DNA of 64,000 bases from CAVTWH01 sp963794685. GTDB lineage: Bacteria; Actinomycetota; Actinomycetes; Mycobacteriales; Micromonosporaceae. Below the pieces are notes generated by a model. That model was given only the letters and a program-made list of their open reading frames with translations, made no database searches and was not told the origin of the DNA. Below, piece after piece: positions 36,120 through 46,536 of this stretch. The stretch spans positions 62,001 to 126,000 of the forward strand of contig CAWCFK010000011.1 of the NCBI GenBank assembly GCA_963794685.1, read 5' to 3'. The stretch's first letter is position 1; each line of letters begins with the position of its first letter. The translations under genes were made by a program, and so were the position numbers.

Positions 36120-37613
36120 GTCGCCCAACCCCCCGAATCTGGTTCCTCACCGGTAGCCAGTGCCTCTACGGCGAGGACACCCTGCGCAGGTCGCCGACCA
36201 GTCGCGGCAGATCGCCACGGCGGTCGGCGCGGGCCTGCCGGTCGAGGTGGTCTGGCAGCCGGTGCTCACGGACGCCGCCGCGATCCGCCGGATGATGCTG
36301 GACGCCAACGCCGACGACGCGTGCGTCGGCGTGGTCGCCTGGATGCACACCTTCTCGCCGGCCAAGATGTGGATCGCCGGGCTGGACGCGCTGCGCAAGC
36401 CGCTGCTGCACCTGCACACCCAGGCCAACATGGAGCTGCCCTGGTCCACGATCGACATGGACTTCATGAACCTGAACCAGGCCGCGCACGGCGACCGGGA
36501 GTTCGGGTACGTCCAGACCCGGCTGGGGGTGGCCCGCAAGACGGTCGCCGGGCACGTCGACGACCCGGCGGTCGGGCAGCGGATCGGCGCGTGGGTGCGC
36601 GCCGGCGCTCGGCGCGGCCGAGCTGCGCACGCTGGGGCTGGCCCGGTTCGGCGACAACATGCGCGACGTCGCGGTGACCGAGGGCGACAAGGTCGAGGCG
36701 CAGCTGCGCTTCGGCGTCTCGGTGAACACCTACGGCGTGAACGACCTGGTCGAGGCGGTCGACGCGGTCGAGGAGACCCGGATCAGCACGCTGGTCAAGG
36801 AGTACGAGGACAGCTACCGGCTGGCCCCCGAGCTCGCGGCGGGCGGCGACCGGCACGACTCGCTGCGCTACGCCGCCCGGATCGAGCTGGGCCTGCGCGA
36901 CTTCCTCGGCGGCCGGCGGGTTCGGCGCGTTCACCACCAACTTCGAGGACCTCGGCGGGCTGCGGCAGCTGCCGGGGCTGGCGGTGCAGCGGCTGATGGC
37001 CGACGGCTACGGCTTCGGCGGCGAGGGCGACTGGAAGACCTCGCTGCTGGTGCGCACCCTCAAGGCGGCAGCGGCCGGGCTGCCCGGCGGCACCTCCTTC
37101 ATGGAGGACTACACCTACCACCTGGCGCCGGGCGAGGAGCTGGTCCTCGGCGCGCACATGCTGGAGGTCTGCCCGACGATCGCGGCGGCCACCCCGTCCT
37201 GCGAGATCCATCCGCTGTCCATCGGCGGCCGGGAGGACCCGGTCCGGCTGGTCTTCGACGCCGCGCCCGGCCCGGCGATCGTGGTCGGCCTGGCCGACAT
37301 GGGCGACCGGTTCCGGTTGGTGGCCAACGTCATCGACGTGGTCGCGCCGCCGCAGCCGCTGCCGAAGCTGCCGGTCGCGCGGGCGGTCTGGCAGCCCCGA
37401 CCCAACCTGCGTACCTCGGCGGAGGCCTGGCTGACCGCCGGGGCCCCGCACCACACCGTCTTCACCTCCGCACTGGACCTGGAGACGCTCACCGACCTGG
37501 CCGAGTTGACCGGCGTGGAACTGCTGGTCATCGACGCCGGCACCGACCTTCGTCAGTTCACCAAGGAGATCCGCTGGAACCAGGCCTACTACCGGCTCGC
37601 CGCCGGTCTGTAG
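36116..37613 (+). CDS. araA: L-arabinose isomerase, frameshifted
   Basis: Isomerises L-arabinose to L-ribulose, the first step of the pathway. About 500 residues, normal length. Blocks: PRIWFLTGSQCLYGEDTL, GVVAWMHTFSPAKMWI, LLHLHTQANMELPWSTIDMD, NMRDVAVTEGDKVEAQ, then GFGGEGDWKTSLLVRTLKA and SFMEDYTYHLAPGEE, carrying the metal-binding Glu and His residues. One-base corrections are needed near 36190, 36605 and 36920. ATG at 36116 overlaps the araD stop. A 245-base gap follows before the transporter genes. Confidence 0.94.
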
Positions 37614-37858
37614 GCCCGGTTCCGCCGCCACCGCACCAAGGGCGCACCACCGCACCACGCAAAACCACAACTGCACAGCACCACCGCACCACCGGCTGTG
37701 CAGCCCCACACCCTGCACAGCACCACGGGCGCACCACAGCCAGCTCCGCACCGATCGACCCCGCGGCACGGTGCGGTGCACAACTCAACTGCACAGCACC
37801 ACGCCCCCGGCCACCGGCCGGGTGGACGAACACACCCCGAAATATCAAGGAGACAACG
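37614..37858. other. C/A-rich intergenic leader before the sugar-binding protein
   Basis: No gene supported. The plus strand is C/A-rich and G-poor with repeated GCACCACCGCACCA and ACTGCACAGCACCAC strings, unlike its neighbours. The transcript would be largely unstructured. A ribosome-binding site AAGGAGA lies at 37847-37853. Confidence 0.6.
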
Positions 37859-38845
37859 ATGCTCAGCAGAAGGTCTCTCCTGACCGGCGCGGCCGGTGTC
37901 GCCGCTGCCGGCGTTCTGGCCGCGTGCGGCAAGAAGGAGTCCCCCTCGACCGGAAGCTCCGGCGGTGCCAAGACGATCACCCTCGGCTTCTCGCAGGTCG
38001 GCTCGGAGTCGGGCTGGCGTTCGGCCAACACCGACTCGGTGAAGGACGCGGCGAAGGCCGCCGGCGTCAACCTGAAGTTCTCCGACGCGCAGCAGAAGCA
38101 GGAGAACCAGATCCAGGCGATCCGTGACTACATCTCGCAGAAGGTGGACGTCATCTCCTTCTCGCCGGTGGTCGCCAGCGGCTGGGACACCGTGCTCAAG
38201 GAGGCCAAGGCCGCCAACATCCCGGTGGTCCTGACCGACCGTCAGGTCGACTCGGACGAGTCGCTGTGGGTGTCCCTGGTCGGCTCGGACTTCGAGATCG
38301 AGGGCGAGCGGGCCGGCAAGTTGCTGGAGAAGGTGCTCGGCACGGCCGGCGGCGCGGTGAACATCGCCGTGCTGGAGGGCACCACCGGGTCCGCCCCGGC
38401 GGTGCAGCGGGCCGCCGGCTTCAAGAAGATCGCCGACACCCACCCGGACTGGAAGATCGTGGTCAGCCAGACCGGCGACTTCACCCGGGACGGTGGCAAG
38501 CAGGTCATGGCGGCCTTCCTGCAGTCGCACCCGGAGATCAACGTGCTGTTCGCGCACAACGACGACATGGGCCTGGGCGCCATCCAGTCGATCGAGGCGG
38601 CCGGCAAGAAGCCGGGTACCGACATCAAGATCGTCTCGATCGACGGCGTGCACGACGGCTTCGTGGCGATGAGCCAGGGCAAGATCAACGCGATCGCGGA
38701 GTGCAACCCGTTGCTCGGCCCTCAGCTGATGGACACGATCAAGAAGGTCCTCAACAAGGAGACCGTGGAGAAGTGGATCAAGACCAAGGAAGACGACTTC
38801 CTGGCCGCTGACGCCGCTGCCGCGCTGCCGAACCGCAAGTACTGA
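37859..38845 (+). CDS. Sugar ABC transporter substrate-binding lipoprotein (YtfQ-like)
   Basis: Periplasmic-binding-protein-like lipoprotein, 328 residues, clean frame. ATG at 37859 is six bases after AAGGAGA. The signal peptide starts MLSRRSLLTGAAG and ends in the lipobox VLAAC. Mature blocks ITLGFSQVGSESGWR, FSPVVASGWDTVLKEAKAA, PVVLTDRQV, FAHNDDMGLGAIQSI and SIDGVHDGF are those of carbohydrate-uptake-2 binding proteins, closest in pattern to galactofuranose/arabinose-type YtfQ. The position after araBDA points to L-arabinose as ligand; inference. Confidence 0.92.
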   Translation: MLSRRSLLTGAAGVAAAGVLAACGKKESPSTGSSGGAKTITLGFSQVGSESGWRSANTDSVKDAAKAAGVNLKFSDAQQKQENQIQAIRDYISQKVDVISFSPVVASGWDTVLKEAKAANIPVVLTDRQVDSDESLWVSLVGSDFEIEGERAGKLLEKVLGTAGGAVNIAVLEGTTGSAPAVQRAAGFKKIADTHPDWKIVVSQTGDFTRDGGKQVMAAFLQSHPEINVLFAHNDDMGLGAIQSIEAAGKKPGTDIKIVSIDGVHDGFVAMSQGKINAIAECNPLLGPQLMDTIKKVLNKETVEKWIKTKEDDFLAADAAAALPNRKY

Positions 38846-38909
38846 GTAACATCCGGCCGCCCGGCACCCCTGCCGGGCGGCCGGCCCCAACGCAGAAGGG
38901 AGTGCCCGC

Positions 38910-40456
38910 ATGGCGGACCTCGTTCCACCGCCGCAGTCGGTGCTGCGGATGACGGGCATCAGCAAGCAGTTCCCCGCCGTGCGGGCGCTGTCCGAGGTCG
39001 ACTTCGAGTTGCGGCCCGGCGAGATCCACGCGCTGCTCGGCGAGAACGGCGCCGGCAAGTCCACCCTGATCAAGGTGCTGACCGGCGTGTACGAGCTGGA
39101 CGAGGGCAGCGTCGAGCTGGCCGGCGAGCCGGTCCGGATCAGCTAGCCCGCACCACGCCCAGCAGCTCGGTATCAGCACCGTGTACCAGGAGGTCAACCT
39201 CTGCCCCAACCTCACGGTGGCGGAGAACATCTTCCTCGGCCGGGAGCGCACCGCCGGTGGACTGATCCGCTGGCGGCGTACCCGTACGGAGGCGGCCGAG
39301 CTGGTCGCCCGGTTCGGCCTGGACATGGACGTGTCCGCGTTGCTCGGCTCGTACCCGCTGGCCATCCAGCAGCTGGTGGCGATCGTGCGGGCGGTGGAGC
39401 TCGGCGGCGACAGTGGCGCGGCCGCCAAGGTGCTGATCCTCGACGAGCCCACCTCCAGCCTGGACCGCGACGAGGTCCAGGTGCTGTTCACGCTGATGCG
39501 CCGGCTGCGCGACGAAGGCGTGGCGATCATCTTCGTGTCGCACTTCCTCGACCAGATCTACCAGGTCTGCGACCGGGCCACCGTGCTGCGCAACGGCCGG
39601 CTGGTGGGTACCCGCGCAGTGGCCGACCTGGACCGGGTCGAGCTGGTCCGGATGATGCTCGGCAAGGAGCTGGGCAGCCTCGAGGAGCTGGCCGAGACAG
39701 ACCGCGCCGGAGCTGGGCGAGCCGGTGCTGACCGCGCAGGGCCTCGGCCGGCGCGGTGGCATCGCCCCGTTCGACCTCGAGGTGCGGGCCGGCGAAGTGG
39801 TCGGGCTGGCGGGCCTGCTCGGCTCCGGCCGTACGGAGCTTGCCCGGCTGCTGTTCGGCGCCGACCAGGCCGACAGCGGCAGCCTCACCATCGCCGGCCA
39901 CAGCGGCACGCTGTCCGGGCCACCCGCGGCGATCGGCCGGAAGGTCGCGCTTCTGCCCGGAGAACCGCAAGACCGAAGGGCTTGATCGCCGAGCTGACCG
40001 TCCGGGAGAACATCGTGCTGGCGTTGCAGGCCAGCCGGGGCTGGCTCCGGCCGCTGCCCGCGCGAACAGGTCGACACGCTGGTGGCCAGGTTCATCACGG
40101 CGCTGGACATCCGCCCGACCAACCCGGAGGTGCCGGCCGGCTCGCTGTCCGGCGGCAACCAGCAGAAGGTGCTGCTGGCCCGCTGGCTGATCACCGAGCC
40201 GAAGCTGCTCATCCTCGACGAGCCCACCCGGGGCATCGACATCGGCGCGAAGGCCGAGATCCAGAAGCTGGTGGTGGCGCTCGCCGCCGACGGCATGTCG
40301 GTGCTGTTCATCTCCGCCGAACTGGAGGAGGTGCTGCGGCTCGCGCACACCATCGGGGTGCTGCGCGACCGGACCCTGGTGGCCCGTCTCGACAACGGTC
40401 CCGGCGTCAATGCCGAGGACATCATGCAGACCATCGCGAGTGGAGCACACCCATGA
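38910..40456 (+). CDS. Sugar ABC transporter ATPase with two cassettes, frameshifted
   Basis: Double-cassette ATPase of the carbohydrate-uptake-2 importer. Cassette 1: Walker A LLGENGAGKSTLIKVL, Q-loop TVYQEVNLCPNL, Walker B VLILDEPTSSLD. Cassette 2: degenerate Walker A GLLGSGRTELARLL, signature LSGGNQQKVLLARWL, Walker B LLILDEPTRGIDIG, as is typical of this family. One-base corrections are needed at about 39144 (an apparent inserted T makes TAG between GEPVRIS and SPHHAQQLG), 39710, 39958 and 40065. ATG at 38910; the stop overlaps the next start (ATGA). Confidence 0.92.
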
Positions 40457-41551
40457 CGGCCCTGAATTGGCGCGGGCTGACCCGGCACCACCTGTTCTGG
40501 CCGGCCGCCATCCTGGTGGTCCTGCTGCTGTTCAACCTGCCGTTCACGCCGAACTTCTTCGCCGTCAGCATCCGTAACGGACACCTGTACGGCAGCCTCA
40601 TCTCCATCCTCATCTTCGGCACCCCGCTGATCCTGGTGGCGCTGGGCATGACGCTGGTCATCGCGACCGGCGGCATCGACCTGTCGGTGGGTGCGGTGAT
40701 GGCCATCGCCGGCGCGATGGCCTGCTGGTACATCAGCGAGCAGCCGGACCAGAACTCGGTCGGCACGGTCGCGGTCGCGGTTGTGCTCGCGCTGGTGGTC
40801 GTGCCTGGTCCTCGGAGCGTGGAACGGGGTGCTGGTGGCCCAGTTCGGGGTACAGCCGATCATCGCGACGCTGATCCTGATGGTGGCCGGGCGCGGCATC
40901 GCCCAGCTCATCACGGGCGGCTTCATCATCACCGTGCTCTCCACCCCGTACGCGCGGATCGGCGACTACGCCTGGGTGGTGCCCACCGGGGTGTTCATCG
41001 CGGCCGCGATGGTCGCGGCGATGCTGGGGCTGACCCGGCGGACCGCGCTGGGCATGCTGGTCGAGTCGGTCGGCGGCAACGCCGAGGCGAGCCGGCTGGC
41101 CGGTGTCCGGGCCAAGCGAATCAAGATCATGGTGTACGTGTTCTGCGCGCTGTGCGCGGCCATCGCCGGCCTGATGAACAGCTCCAACCTGGCCGACGCG
41201 GACGCCAACCACGCCGGCCTGTGGATCGAGTTGGACGCCATCCTCGCGGTGGTCATCGGTGGCACGTCGCTGACCGGCGGCCGGTTCAGCATCGGCGGCA
41301 CGGTGCTCGGCGCGCTGATCCTGCAGACGCTGAAGACCACCATCTTCACCATCGGCGTCCCGTCGCAGGCGAACATGGTCTTCGAGGCGGCCGTGGTCAT
41401 CATCGTCTGCCTGATCCAGTCGCAGGACTTCCGTAACCGGGTGTTCGGCGTGTTCCAGGGCCGAAGTAGTCCACCCGGGAGCCCGCCGCCACCTCCGCCG
41501 TCACCGAGCCCGGCGCCGGCCGAGGGTACCCCCGTGGAGGTCTCGTCATGA
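40453..41551 (+). CDS. Sugar ABC transporter permease (YtfT-like), one frameshift
   Basis: Membrane permease of the carbohydrate-uptake-2 importer. ATG at 40453 overlaps the ATPase stop. Hydrophobic helices include FWPAAILVVLLLFNLPF and ILIFGTPLILVALGMTLVIA; the family hallmark ATGGIDLSVGAVMAI and the later VVIGGTSLTGGRFSIGG are present. A one-base shift near 40800 joins VLALVV to CLVLGAWNGVLVAQFG. A Pro-rich C-terminal tail of about 25 residues is unusual. Its stop overlaps the start of the second permease. Confidence 0.92.
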
Positions 41552-42567
41552 GCACCGCCGTGAAGATCGAGGCCGGCCACACCGCGGTCACCGCCTCCCG
41601 GCTGAGCCGCGTGCTCTACGACCGCCGTCTCCCGGTGGTGGTGACCGGCCTGCTGTTGACCGTCATGTTCGCCTACGGCTCCTACCGGTACGCCTTCGAC
41701 GACCAGGTCGGGCCGAACCTGCTGATCAACAACTGCTACCTGGTGGTGGCGGCGGTCGGGGCCACCTTCGTGATCCTGACCGGCGGCATCGACCTGTCCA
41801 TCGGCTCGCTGATCGGGTTCAGCGGCATGCTGCTGGCCGAGTTGGTCGAGGTGCGGCACTTTCCGGTGGTGTTGGCCGCGCTGATCGTGCTGGCCACCGG
41901 CACCGTCGGCGGGGCGCTGATGGGTTGCATGATCCACTACTTCAAGGTGCAGCCGTTCATCGCCACCCTCACCGGACTGTTCCTGTTCCGGGGTCTCAGC
42001 CTGGTGCTGAGCGAGAAGGCCATCTCCATCAAGAACGCCACCGTCGGCAACCTGGCCCAGCATCACATCTCGCTGGGCGGCGACCGGTTCCTCTCGGTCG
42101 GCGCGGTGGTCGCCCTGGTCACCGTGGCGCTCGCGGCCGTGGTCCTGCACCTGACCCGGTTCGGCCGGCAGGTCTACGCCGTCGGCGGCAACGAGCAGTC
42201 GGCGCTGCTGATGGGGTTGCCGGTGGGCCGCACCAAGATCCTGGTGTACGCGGTCAGCGGCTTCTGCTCGGCGCTGGCCGGCCTGGTCTTCGTGCTCTAC
42301 ATCCAGTCCGGCGACCCGCTGCACGGCATCGGGATGGAGCTGGACGCGATCGCGGCCGTGGTCATCGGCGGCGCGCTACTCACCGGCGGCGCCGGTTACG
42401 TGGTCGGCTCGCTGCTCGGCGTGCTGGTCCTCGGCCTGATCAAGACCATCATCAGCTCCGAGGGCACCCTCAGCTCCTGGTGGATCAAGATCTTCACGGG
42501 CATCCTGGTGCTGCTGTTCATCCTGCTGCAACGGGTCATCGGCTCCCGCAAGGTCAGCGGCGGCTAG
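41548..42567 (+). CDS. Sugar ABC transporter permease (YjfF-like)
   Basis: Second permease of the importer, 339 residues, clean frame. ATG at 41548 overlaps the preceding stop (ATGA). Carries ILTGGIDLSIGSLIGFSGML, GRQVYAVGGNEQSALLMG and VVIGGALLTGGAGYVVGS, all typical of this permease family. The pair of different permeases with one double ATPase is the YtfQRT-YjfF arrangement. A strong hairpin follows at 42585-42621, closing the operon. Confidence 0.93.
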   Translation: MSTAVKIEAGHTAVTASRLSRVLYDRRLPVVVTGLLLTVMFAYGSYRYAFDDQVGPNLLINNCYLVVAAVGATFVILTGGIDLSIGSLIGFSGMLLAELVEVRHFPVVLAALIVLATGTVGGALMGCMIHYFKVQPFIATLTGLFLFRGLSLVLSEKAISIKNATVGNLAQHHISLGGDRFLSVGAVVALVTVALAAVVLHLTRFGRQVYAVGGNEQSALLMGLPVGRTKILVYAVSGFCSALAGLVFVLYIQSGDPLHGIGMELDAIAAVVIGGALLTGGAGYVVGSLLGVLVLGLIKTIISSEGTLSSWWIKIFTGILVLLFILLQRVIGSRKVSGG

Positions 42568-42584
42568 CCGCGCCCGATCCGTCC

Positions 42585-42621
42585 CGGTGCCGGCCGACAC
42601 GTGGCGAGCCGGCCGGCACCG
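42585..42621. terminator. Hairpin terminator after the arabinose operon
   Basis: Perfect 11-base stem CGGTGCCGGCC / GGCCGGCACCG with a 15-base loop, starting 17 bases after the permease stop. No T run, as is common in high-GC actinobacteria. Confidence 0.65.
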
Positions 42622-42782
42622 GCGCGTCGGCCGCTGCCCGTGCGCTTCACGACGGCCCGTGCCAGGTCAGCGGCGATGGCGGGGGCCGGTCCGCGCGGCC
42701 CGGTGCGACCGGCCGGCGCGTCGGAATGGTGATCCGGGAAGTGGATCGTCGGCAGCGCCGGCGGCGGCTAACGTCGGGTGTT

Positions 42783-44046
42783 GTGTCCACCGTGATGACC
42801 GAGACTCAAGCGCCCTGGCCGGCCCGGGACCAGCTACGGATCACCCGGGTTCGGGCGATCGTCACCGCACCCGAGGGGCTGCCGCTGGTGGTGGTCGCCG
42901 TCGACACCAACGAACCCGGGTTGACCGGCCTCGGCTGCGCCACTTTCACCCAGCGCTTCCGGGCCGTCGCCGCGGCCGTGGACGAGCACCTGGCGCCCAT
43001 GCTGATCGGCCGGCACCCCGCCGACATCACCGACATCACCCGGATGGCGCACCTGTCCGGGTACTGGCGCGGTGGGCCGGTGCTGAACAACGCGCTGTCC
43101 GGGGTGGACCAGGCGCTCTGGGACATCGCCGGCAAGCGTGCCGGGATGCCGGTGTACGAACTGCTCGGCGGCCGGGTACGGGCCGCCGCGGCGGTGTACC
43201 TGCACGCCGGCGGCGCCAGCATCGACGAGACCCTGGAGCAGGCCCAGGGGCTGCTGGCGCAGGGGTACCGGCACGTGCGGCTGCAGGTCGCCGGGCCGGG
43301 ACTGGGCAGCTACGGCGGCCCGGGGACGGCCGGCGGGTACCCGGACGCGCCGTACCCGGACGGCTGGGACGTGCAGCAGTACCTGCGGGACACCCCGACG
43401 CTGTTCGCCCGGGCGCGGGAGGTGCTCGGGGAGGAACCGAGCCTGCTGCATGACGTGCACCACCGGCTCACCGTGAAACAGGCGATCGGGCTGGCCCGCG
43501 CGCTCGAGCCGTACCGGCTGTTCTTCCTGGAGGATCCGATCCCGTTGGAGCTCTACGACCGGCTGCCGGAGATCCGCGCCGCCGCCCCGATGCCGCTGGC
43601 CGTGGGGGAGCAGGTCGGCTCGGTGCCGGACGCCGCCCGGCTGGTGCTCGGCGGCGGCGTGGACCTGCTGCGGGTACACATCTCGGCGATCGGCGGGCTG
43701 ACTCCGGCCCGACAACTCGTCGCGCTGTGCGAGCTGACCGGCGTGCAGACGGCGTGGCACGCGCCCGCCGACGTGTCCCCGGTGGGCGCCGCCGCGAACG
43801 TGGCGCTGGACGTGACCACGCCGGCCTTCGGCATCCAGGAGGGGCACGTCTGGCCGGATCGCGGTGCTCGAGGTCTTTCCGGGCGCGCTGCAACCGGCGG
43901 GCGGGTACATCGCCCCGTCCGACCGGCCCGGCTGGGGCATCGACCTCGACGAGGCGCAGGCCGCGAAGTACCCGCCGACCACCCACCTGCACGAGCGCTG
44001 GGCAGCCCGGGTACGCCGCCCGGACGGCGGGATCGAAGCGCCGTGA
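42783..44046 (+). CDS. Enolase-superfamily dehydratase, D-mannonate dehydratase/RspA-like, one frameshift
   Basis: About 420-residue enzyme of the mandelate racemase/enolase superfamily. Metal- and substrate-binding blocks: LLHDVHHRLTVKQAIGLARA, RLFFLEDPIPLE, PLAVGEQVGS and TAWHAPADVSPVGAAAN, then FGIQEGHVW. The order and the DVHHR and EDP motifs match the ManD/RspA group, which dehydrates D-mannonate or related sugar acids. GTG at 42783 or ATG at 42795 can start it; no strong ribosome-binding site. One one-base shift near 43860 joins WPDR to AVLEVFPGALQ. Its stop overlaps the start of the next gene (GTGA), so the two likely share a sugar-acid pathway. Confidence 0.82.
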
Positions 44047-44891
44047 ACCGGGTACTGGTCACCGGCGTCGCCGGCCGGCTCGGTCGCGCCGTGGCGGAGC
44101 TGCTTGCCGGGCAAGGGATCGCGGTCACCGGACTGGACCTGGTGGCGCCGTCGGCGCAGATCCCGGTGGACCGGCTGGTGCTCGGCAGCGCCACCGACCC
44201 GGCCGTCGTCCGCGACGCGCTGACCGGCGTGGACGCGGTCGCCCACCTGGCTGCCATCCCGTCCCCCGACCTGGGCAGCCCGGCGGCCGTGTTCGGGGAG
44301 AACGCGCTGGGCACCTTCGTGGTGCTGTCCGAGGCCGGGCAGGCCGGCGTCGGGCGTACCGTGCTGGCCAGCAGCCACTCGGTGCTCGGCTTCGCTTTCG
44401 CCCAGCCCCCGGTACGCCCGCTCTACCTGCCGGTCGACCACGCCCACCCGCTGCAGGTGGCCGACCCGTACGCGCTGAGCAAGCAGGCCGACGAGGCGAC
44501 CGGGCAGATGCTGGCGCGGACCACCGCGATGACCGTGGTGGCGCTGCGCTTCCCGTTCCTCGGCGGCAGCGCCGACCGGCTGGCCGACTTCGCCGACCGG
44601 CTGCGGGTGGAGCCGGCCGCCGGCGCCCGGCCGCTCTGGGCCTACCTGGAGGACCGGGACGCGGCGACCGCCTGCTGGCTGGCGTTGACCGTCCCGCTAC
44701 ACGGTTACCACCTGGTCACGGTGGCGAATCCGCAGACGCTGGCCGCCCGGGACACCGAGGACCTGCTGGACGAGTTCTTCCCGCAGGTGCCGCGCCGCGC
44801 GCCGCTACCCGGTCGCACGGTGCCCTGGGACATCTCGTCGGCCACCGAGGTGCTCGGCTTCCAGCCCGTCCACCACTACCCCGGTCGTTGA
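44043..44891 (+). CDS. NAD-dependent epimerase/dehydrogenase, uronate-dehydrogenase-like
   Basis: Extended short-chain dehydrogenase, 282 residues, clean frame. GTG at 44043 overlaps the preceding stop. The Rossmann motif is RVLVTGVAGRLGRAVAELL; DAVAHLAAIPSPD binds the cofactor; the catalytic Tyr-x-x-x-Lys is in DPYALSKQADEA, with a Ser-rich ASSHSVLGF upstream. Size and motifs resemble NAD-dependent uronate dehydrogenases, which would fit a sugar-acid route with the dehydratase. Substrate assignment is inference. Confidence 0.85.
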   Translation: MNRVLVTGVAGRLGRAVAELLAGQGIAVTGLDLVAPSAQIPVDRLVLGSATDPAVVRDALTGVDAVAHLAAIPSPDLGSPAAVFGENALGTFVVLSEAGQAGVGRTVLASSHSVLGFAFAQPPVRPLYLPVDHAHPLQVADPYALSKQADEATGQMLARTTAMTVVALRFPFLGGSADRLADFADRLRVEPAAGARPLWAYLEDRDAATACWLALTVPLHGYHLVTVANPQTLAARDTEDLLDEFFPQVPRRAPLPGRTVPWDISSATEVLGFQPVHHYPGR

Positions 44892-44915
44892 CAGCGCGCC
44901 GCGCGCCCGGTACCC

Positions 44916-45587
44916 GTGATGGTCATGAATACTCCGGCCCCAGTCAGCCTCGAACGCGATCTCGAACGCGACATCCGCGGCTCCTACCTCTACCTGCGTC
45001 GGGGGATCGGGGTGATCGGCCTGGCGCTGCCGTTCGTGCTGGTCTTCGGGCACGACCTGACCGCCGGCCGGCTGGTCTGGCGGGAGTCGATGAGCAGCTA
45101 CTACTACACCGACATGCGCAACATCCTGGTGGGCGCGGTGTGCGCGATCGGTGTGGTGCTGTTCTGCTACCGCTACGACTGGCTGGACAACGTGCTGAGC
45201 AACGTGGCCGGCTGCGCGGCGGTCGCGGTGGCGCTGTTCCCCACCGTCCCGGAGCATCCGTCGACGACCGGCCGGGTGGTCGGGGTGGTGCACGCGATCG
45301 CCGCGGCCAGCCTGTTGCTGATCTTCGCGTGGTTCTGCTTCGGACTGTTCACCCGTAGTGACCCGGTGGCCGGGGAGACTGCCCGCAAGCCGATGCGCAA
45401 CCGGATCTACCGGACCTGCGGCACGGTCATCCTGATCGCCGTGGTGCTCGGCCTGGTAACGGAGACACCGCTGGTCAGCGACGGTTTCCGGGACGCGGTG
45501 CATCCGCTGCTGTGGTGCGAGTGGGCGGCCGTCGCCGCGTTCGGCACCGCCTGGCTGATCAAAGGCCGCACCCTCGTCGCGGACTGA
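44916..45587 (+). CDS. Integral membrane protein of unknown function
   Basis: Six hydrophobic segments in about 223 residues (GIGVIGLALPFVLVFG, ILVGAVCAIGVVLFCY, NVAGCAAVAVALFP, IAAASLLLIFAWFCFGLF, GTVILIAVVLGLVT, WAAVAAFGTAWLI). A conserved-looking loop SMSSYYYTDMRN sits before the second helix, as in DUF998-like proteins. Several starts are possible (GTG 44916, ATG 44919, ATG 44925). It begins 24 bases after the dehydrogenase stop but shares no obvious role with it. Confidence 0.75.
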   Translation: MMVMNTPAPVSLERDLERDIRGSYLYLRRGIGVIGLALPFVLVFGHDLTAGRLVWRESMSSYYYTDMRNILVGAVCAIGVVLFCYRYDWLDNVLSNVAGCAAVAVALFPTVPEHPSTTGRVVGVVHAIAAASLLLIFAWFCFGLFTRSDPVAGETARKPMRNRIYRTCGTVILIAVVLGLVTETPLVSDGFRDAVHPLLWCEWAAVAAFGTAWLIKGRTLVAD

Positions 45588-45599
45588 CCGGCCACCGCC

Positions 45600-45706
45600 C
45601 GGGCGGCGGTCAGGCGACGCCGCCGGACGGCGGTCAGGCGGCCGGGCGGTCAGGCGGCCGGGGGTCAGGGCGGACGGTGGTCAGGCAGTGGTGGTCAGGC
45701 GGGTAG
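45600..45706. repeat. Degenerate GGCGGTCAGGCG repeats
   Basis: About eight imperfect copies of a GGTCAGGCG core at irregular 9-20-base spacing, between the convergent membrane protein gene and the deacetylase gene, running over the deacetylase stop. Confidence 0.7.
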
Positions 45707-46429
45707 GGCGGCCAGGCTGACCGGGCGTAGGCCGCGGGCGTGGATTTCGCTGATGACCCGGGGGAGCGCGGCGACGGTCTGGTCGCGGTCGCCGCCCGCG
45801 TCGTGCAGCAGCACCACCGCGCCGTCGTCCAGCCCCGCGCAGATCTGCTCCTCGATGGCCGCCACGCCGGGCCGGGCCCAGTCCGCGGCGTGCACGGACC
45901 AGAACACCGGGGTCAGTCCGGCCGCGCGGATCCCGGCCAGCACGTCCGGGCTGACCCGGCCCTCCGGTGGGCGCAGGTGGTCGGGGCGGTGCCCGGTGAC
46001 CGCGTGGATCAATTCCCGGGTACGGGCGACGTCGGCGGCCAACTCCTCGGGGCACTGGTCGGTCATCCGGGTGTGCGCCCACGAGTGGATCTCCACTGCG
46101 CAGCCCAGCGCGACCATCCGGCGCAGCGTCTGCTCCGCGCCGGCGATCCGTTCGCCCAGCACGAAGAAGGTGGCCGGGGTGCCGGTGTCGGCCAGGATGT
46201 CGAGGATCTGTCCGGTCCACGGGTCCTGTGGGCCGTCGTCGAAGGTCAGCGCGACACAGCCGGGACGGCAGCCGAGATCGGCGAGGCGGGTGACCGGGGT
46301 GTCGACGGGTCCTGTCCTTCCCTGCGGTGCTGAGGTGGTGGGCCCCACGATGGTGGCGGCGACCGGAGGCGTTGGATTGCGGCCGCGGCCGGGGATGGGG
46401 CCGGGCCCGTGGCTGGATCCGGCAGCCAC
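45695..46429 (-). CDS. Polysaccharide deacetylase (NodB domain)
   Basis: Metal-dependent deacetylase of the CE4 family, acting on chitin-, peptidoglycan- or xylan-type substrates. All five NodB motifs can be placed: VALTFDDGPQ (Asp-Asp), VEIHSWAHTRM (His pair), LRPPEGRVS, VFWSVHAADWARPG and VVLLHDAGG. The C terminus is complete. The N terminus is uncertain: GTG at 46429 is the only start in frame, lacks a ribosome-binding site and gives no signal peptide, so an indel upstream may hide the true exported N terminus. The divergent LacI gene and two palindromes lie upstream. Confidence 0.85.
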   Translation of the reverse strand: MAAGSSHGPGPIPGRGRNPTPPVAATIVGPTTSAPQGRTGPVDTPVTRLADLGCRPGCVALTFDDGPQDPWTGQILDILADTGTPATFFVLGERIAGAEQTLRRMVALGCAVEIHSWAHTRMTDQCPEELAADVARTRELIHAVTGHRPDHLRPPEGRVSPDVLAGIRAAGLTPVFWSVHAADWARPGVAAIEEQICAGLDDGAVVLLHDAGGDRDQTVAALPRVISEIHARGLRPVSLAALPA

Positions 46430-46526
46430 GGGCCCGGAGTCGGTGGTGGTCGGCGCGCGCTGACCGGTGCGCCGGCGGCGGGTGTTCGAGGGCGGCGCTG
46501 CCGACGCGGGGTCCGGAGCCGTTCTC

Positions 46527-46536
46527 GAAATATTTC
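46527..46536. promoter_or_regulatory. GAAATATTTC palindrome upstream of the deacetylase gene
   Basis: A perfect 10-base palindrome flanked by TC and CG, giving a CGAAA-type half-site like the one at 46692-46708. It is about 100 bases upstream of the deacetylase start. Confidence 0.45.

Noticed and set aside
39144..39146. In-frame TAG in the sugar ATPase as a recoded or programmed stop
   Set aside because: The downstream homologous sequence is in another frame; one inserted T explains both the stop and the shift.
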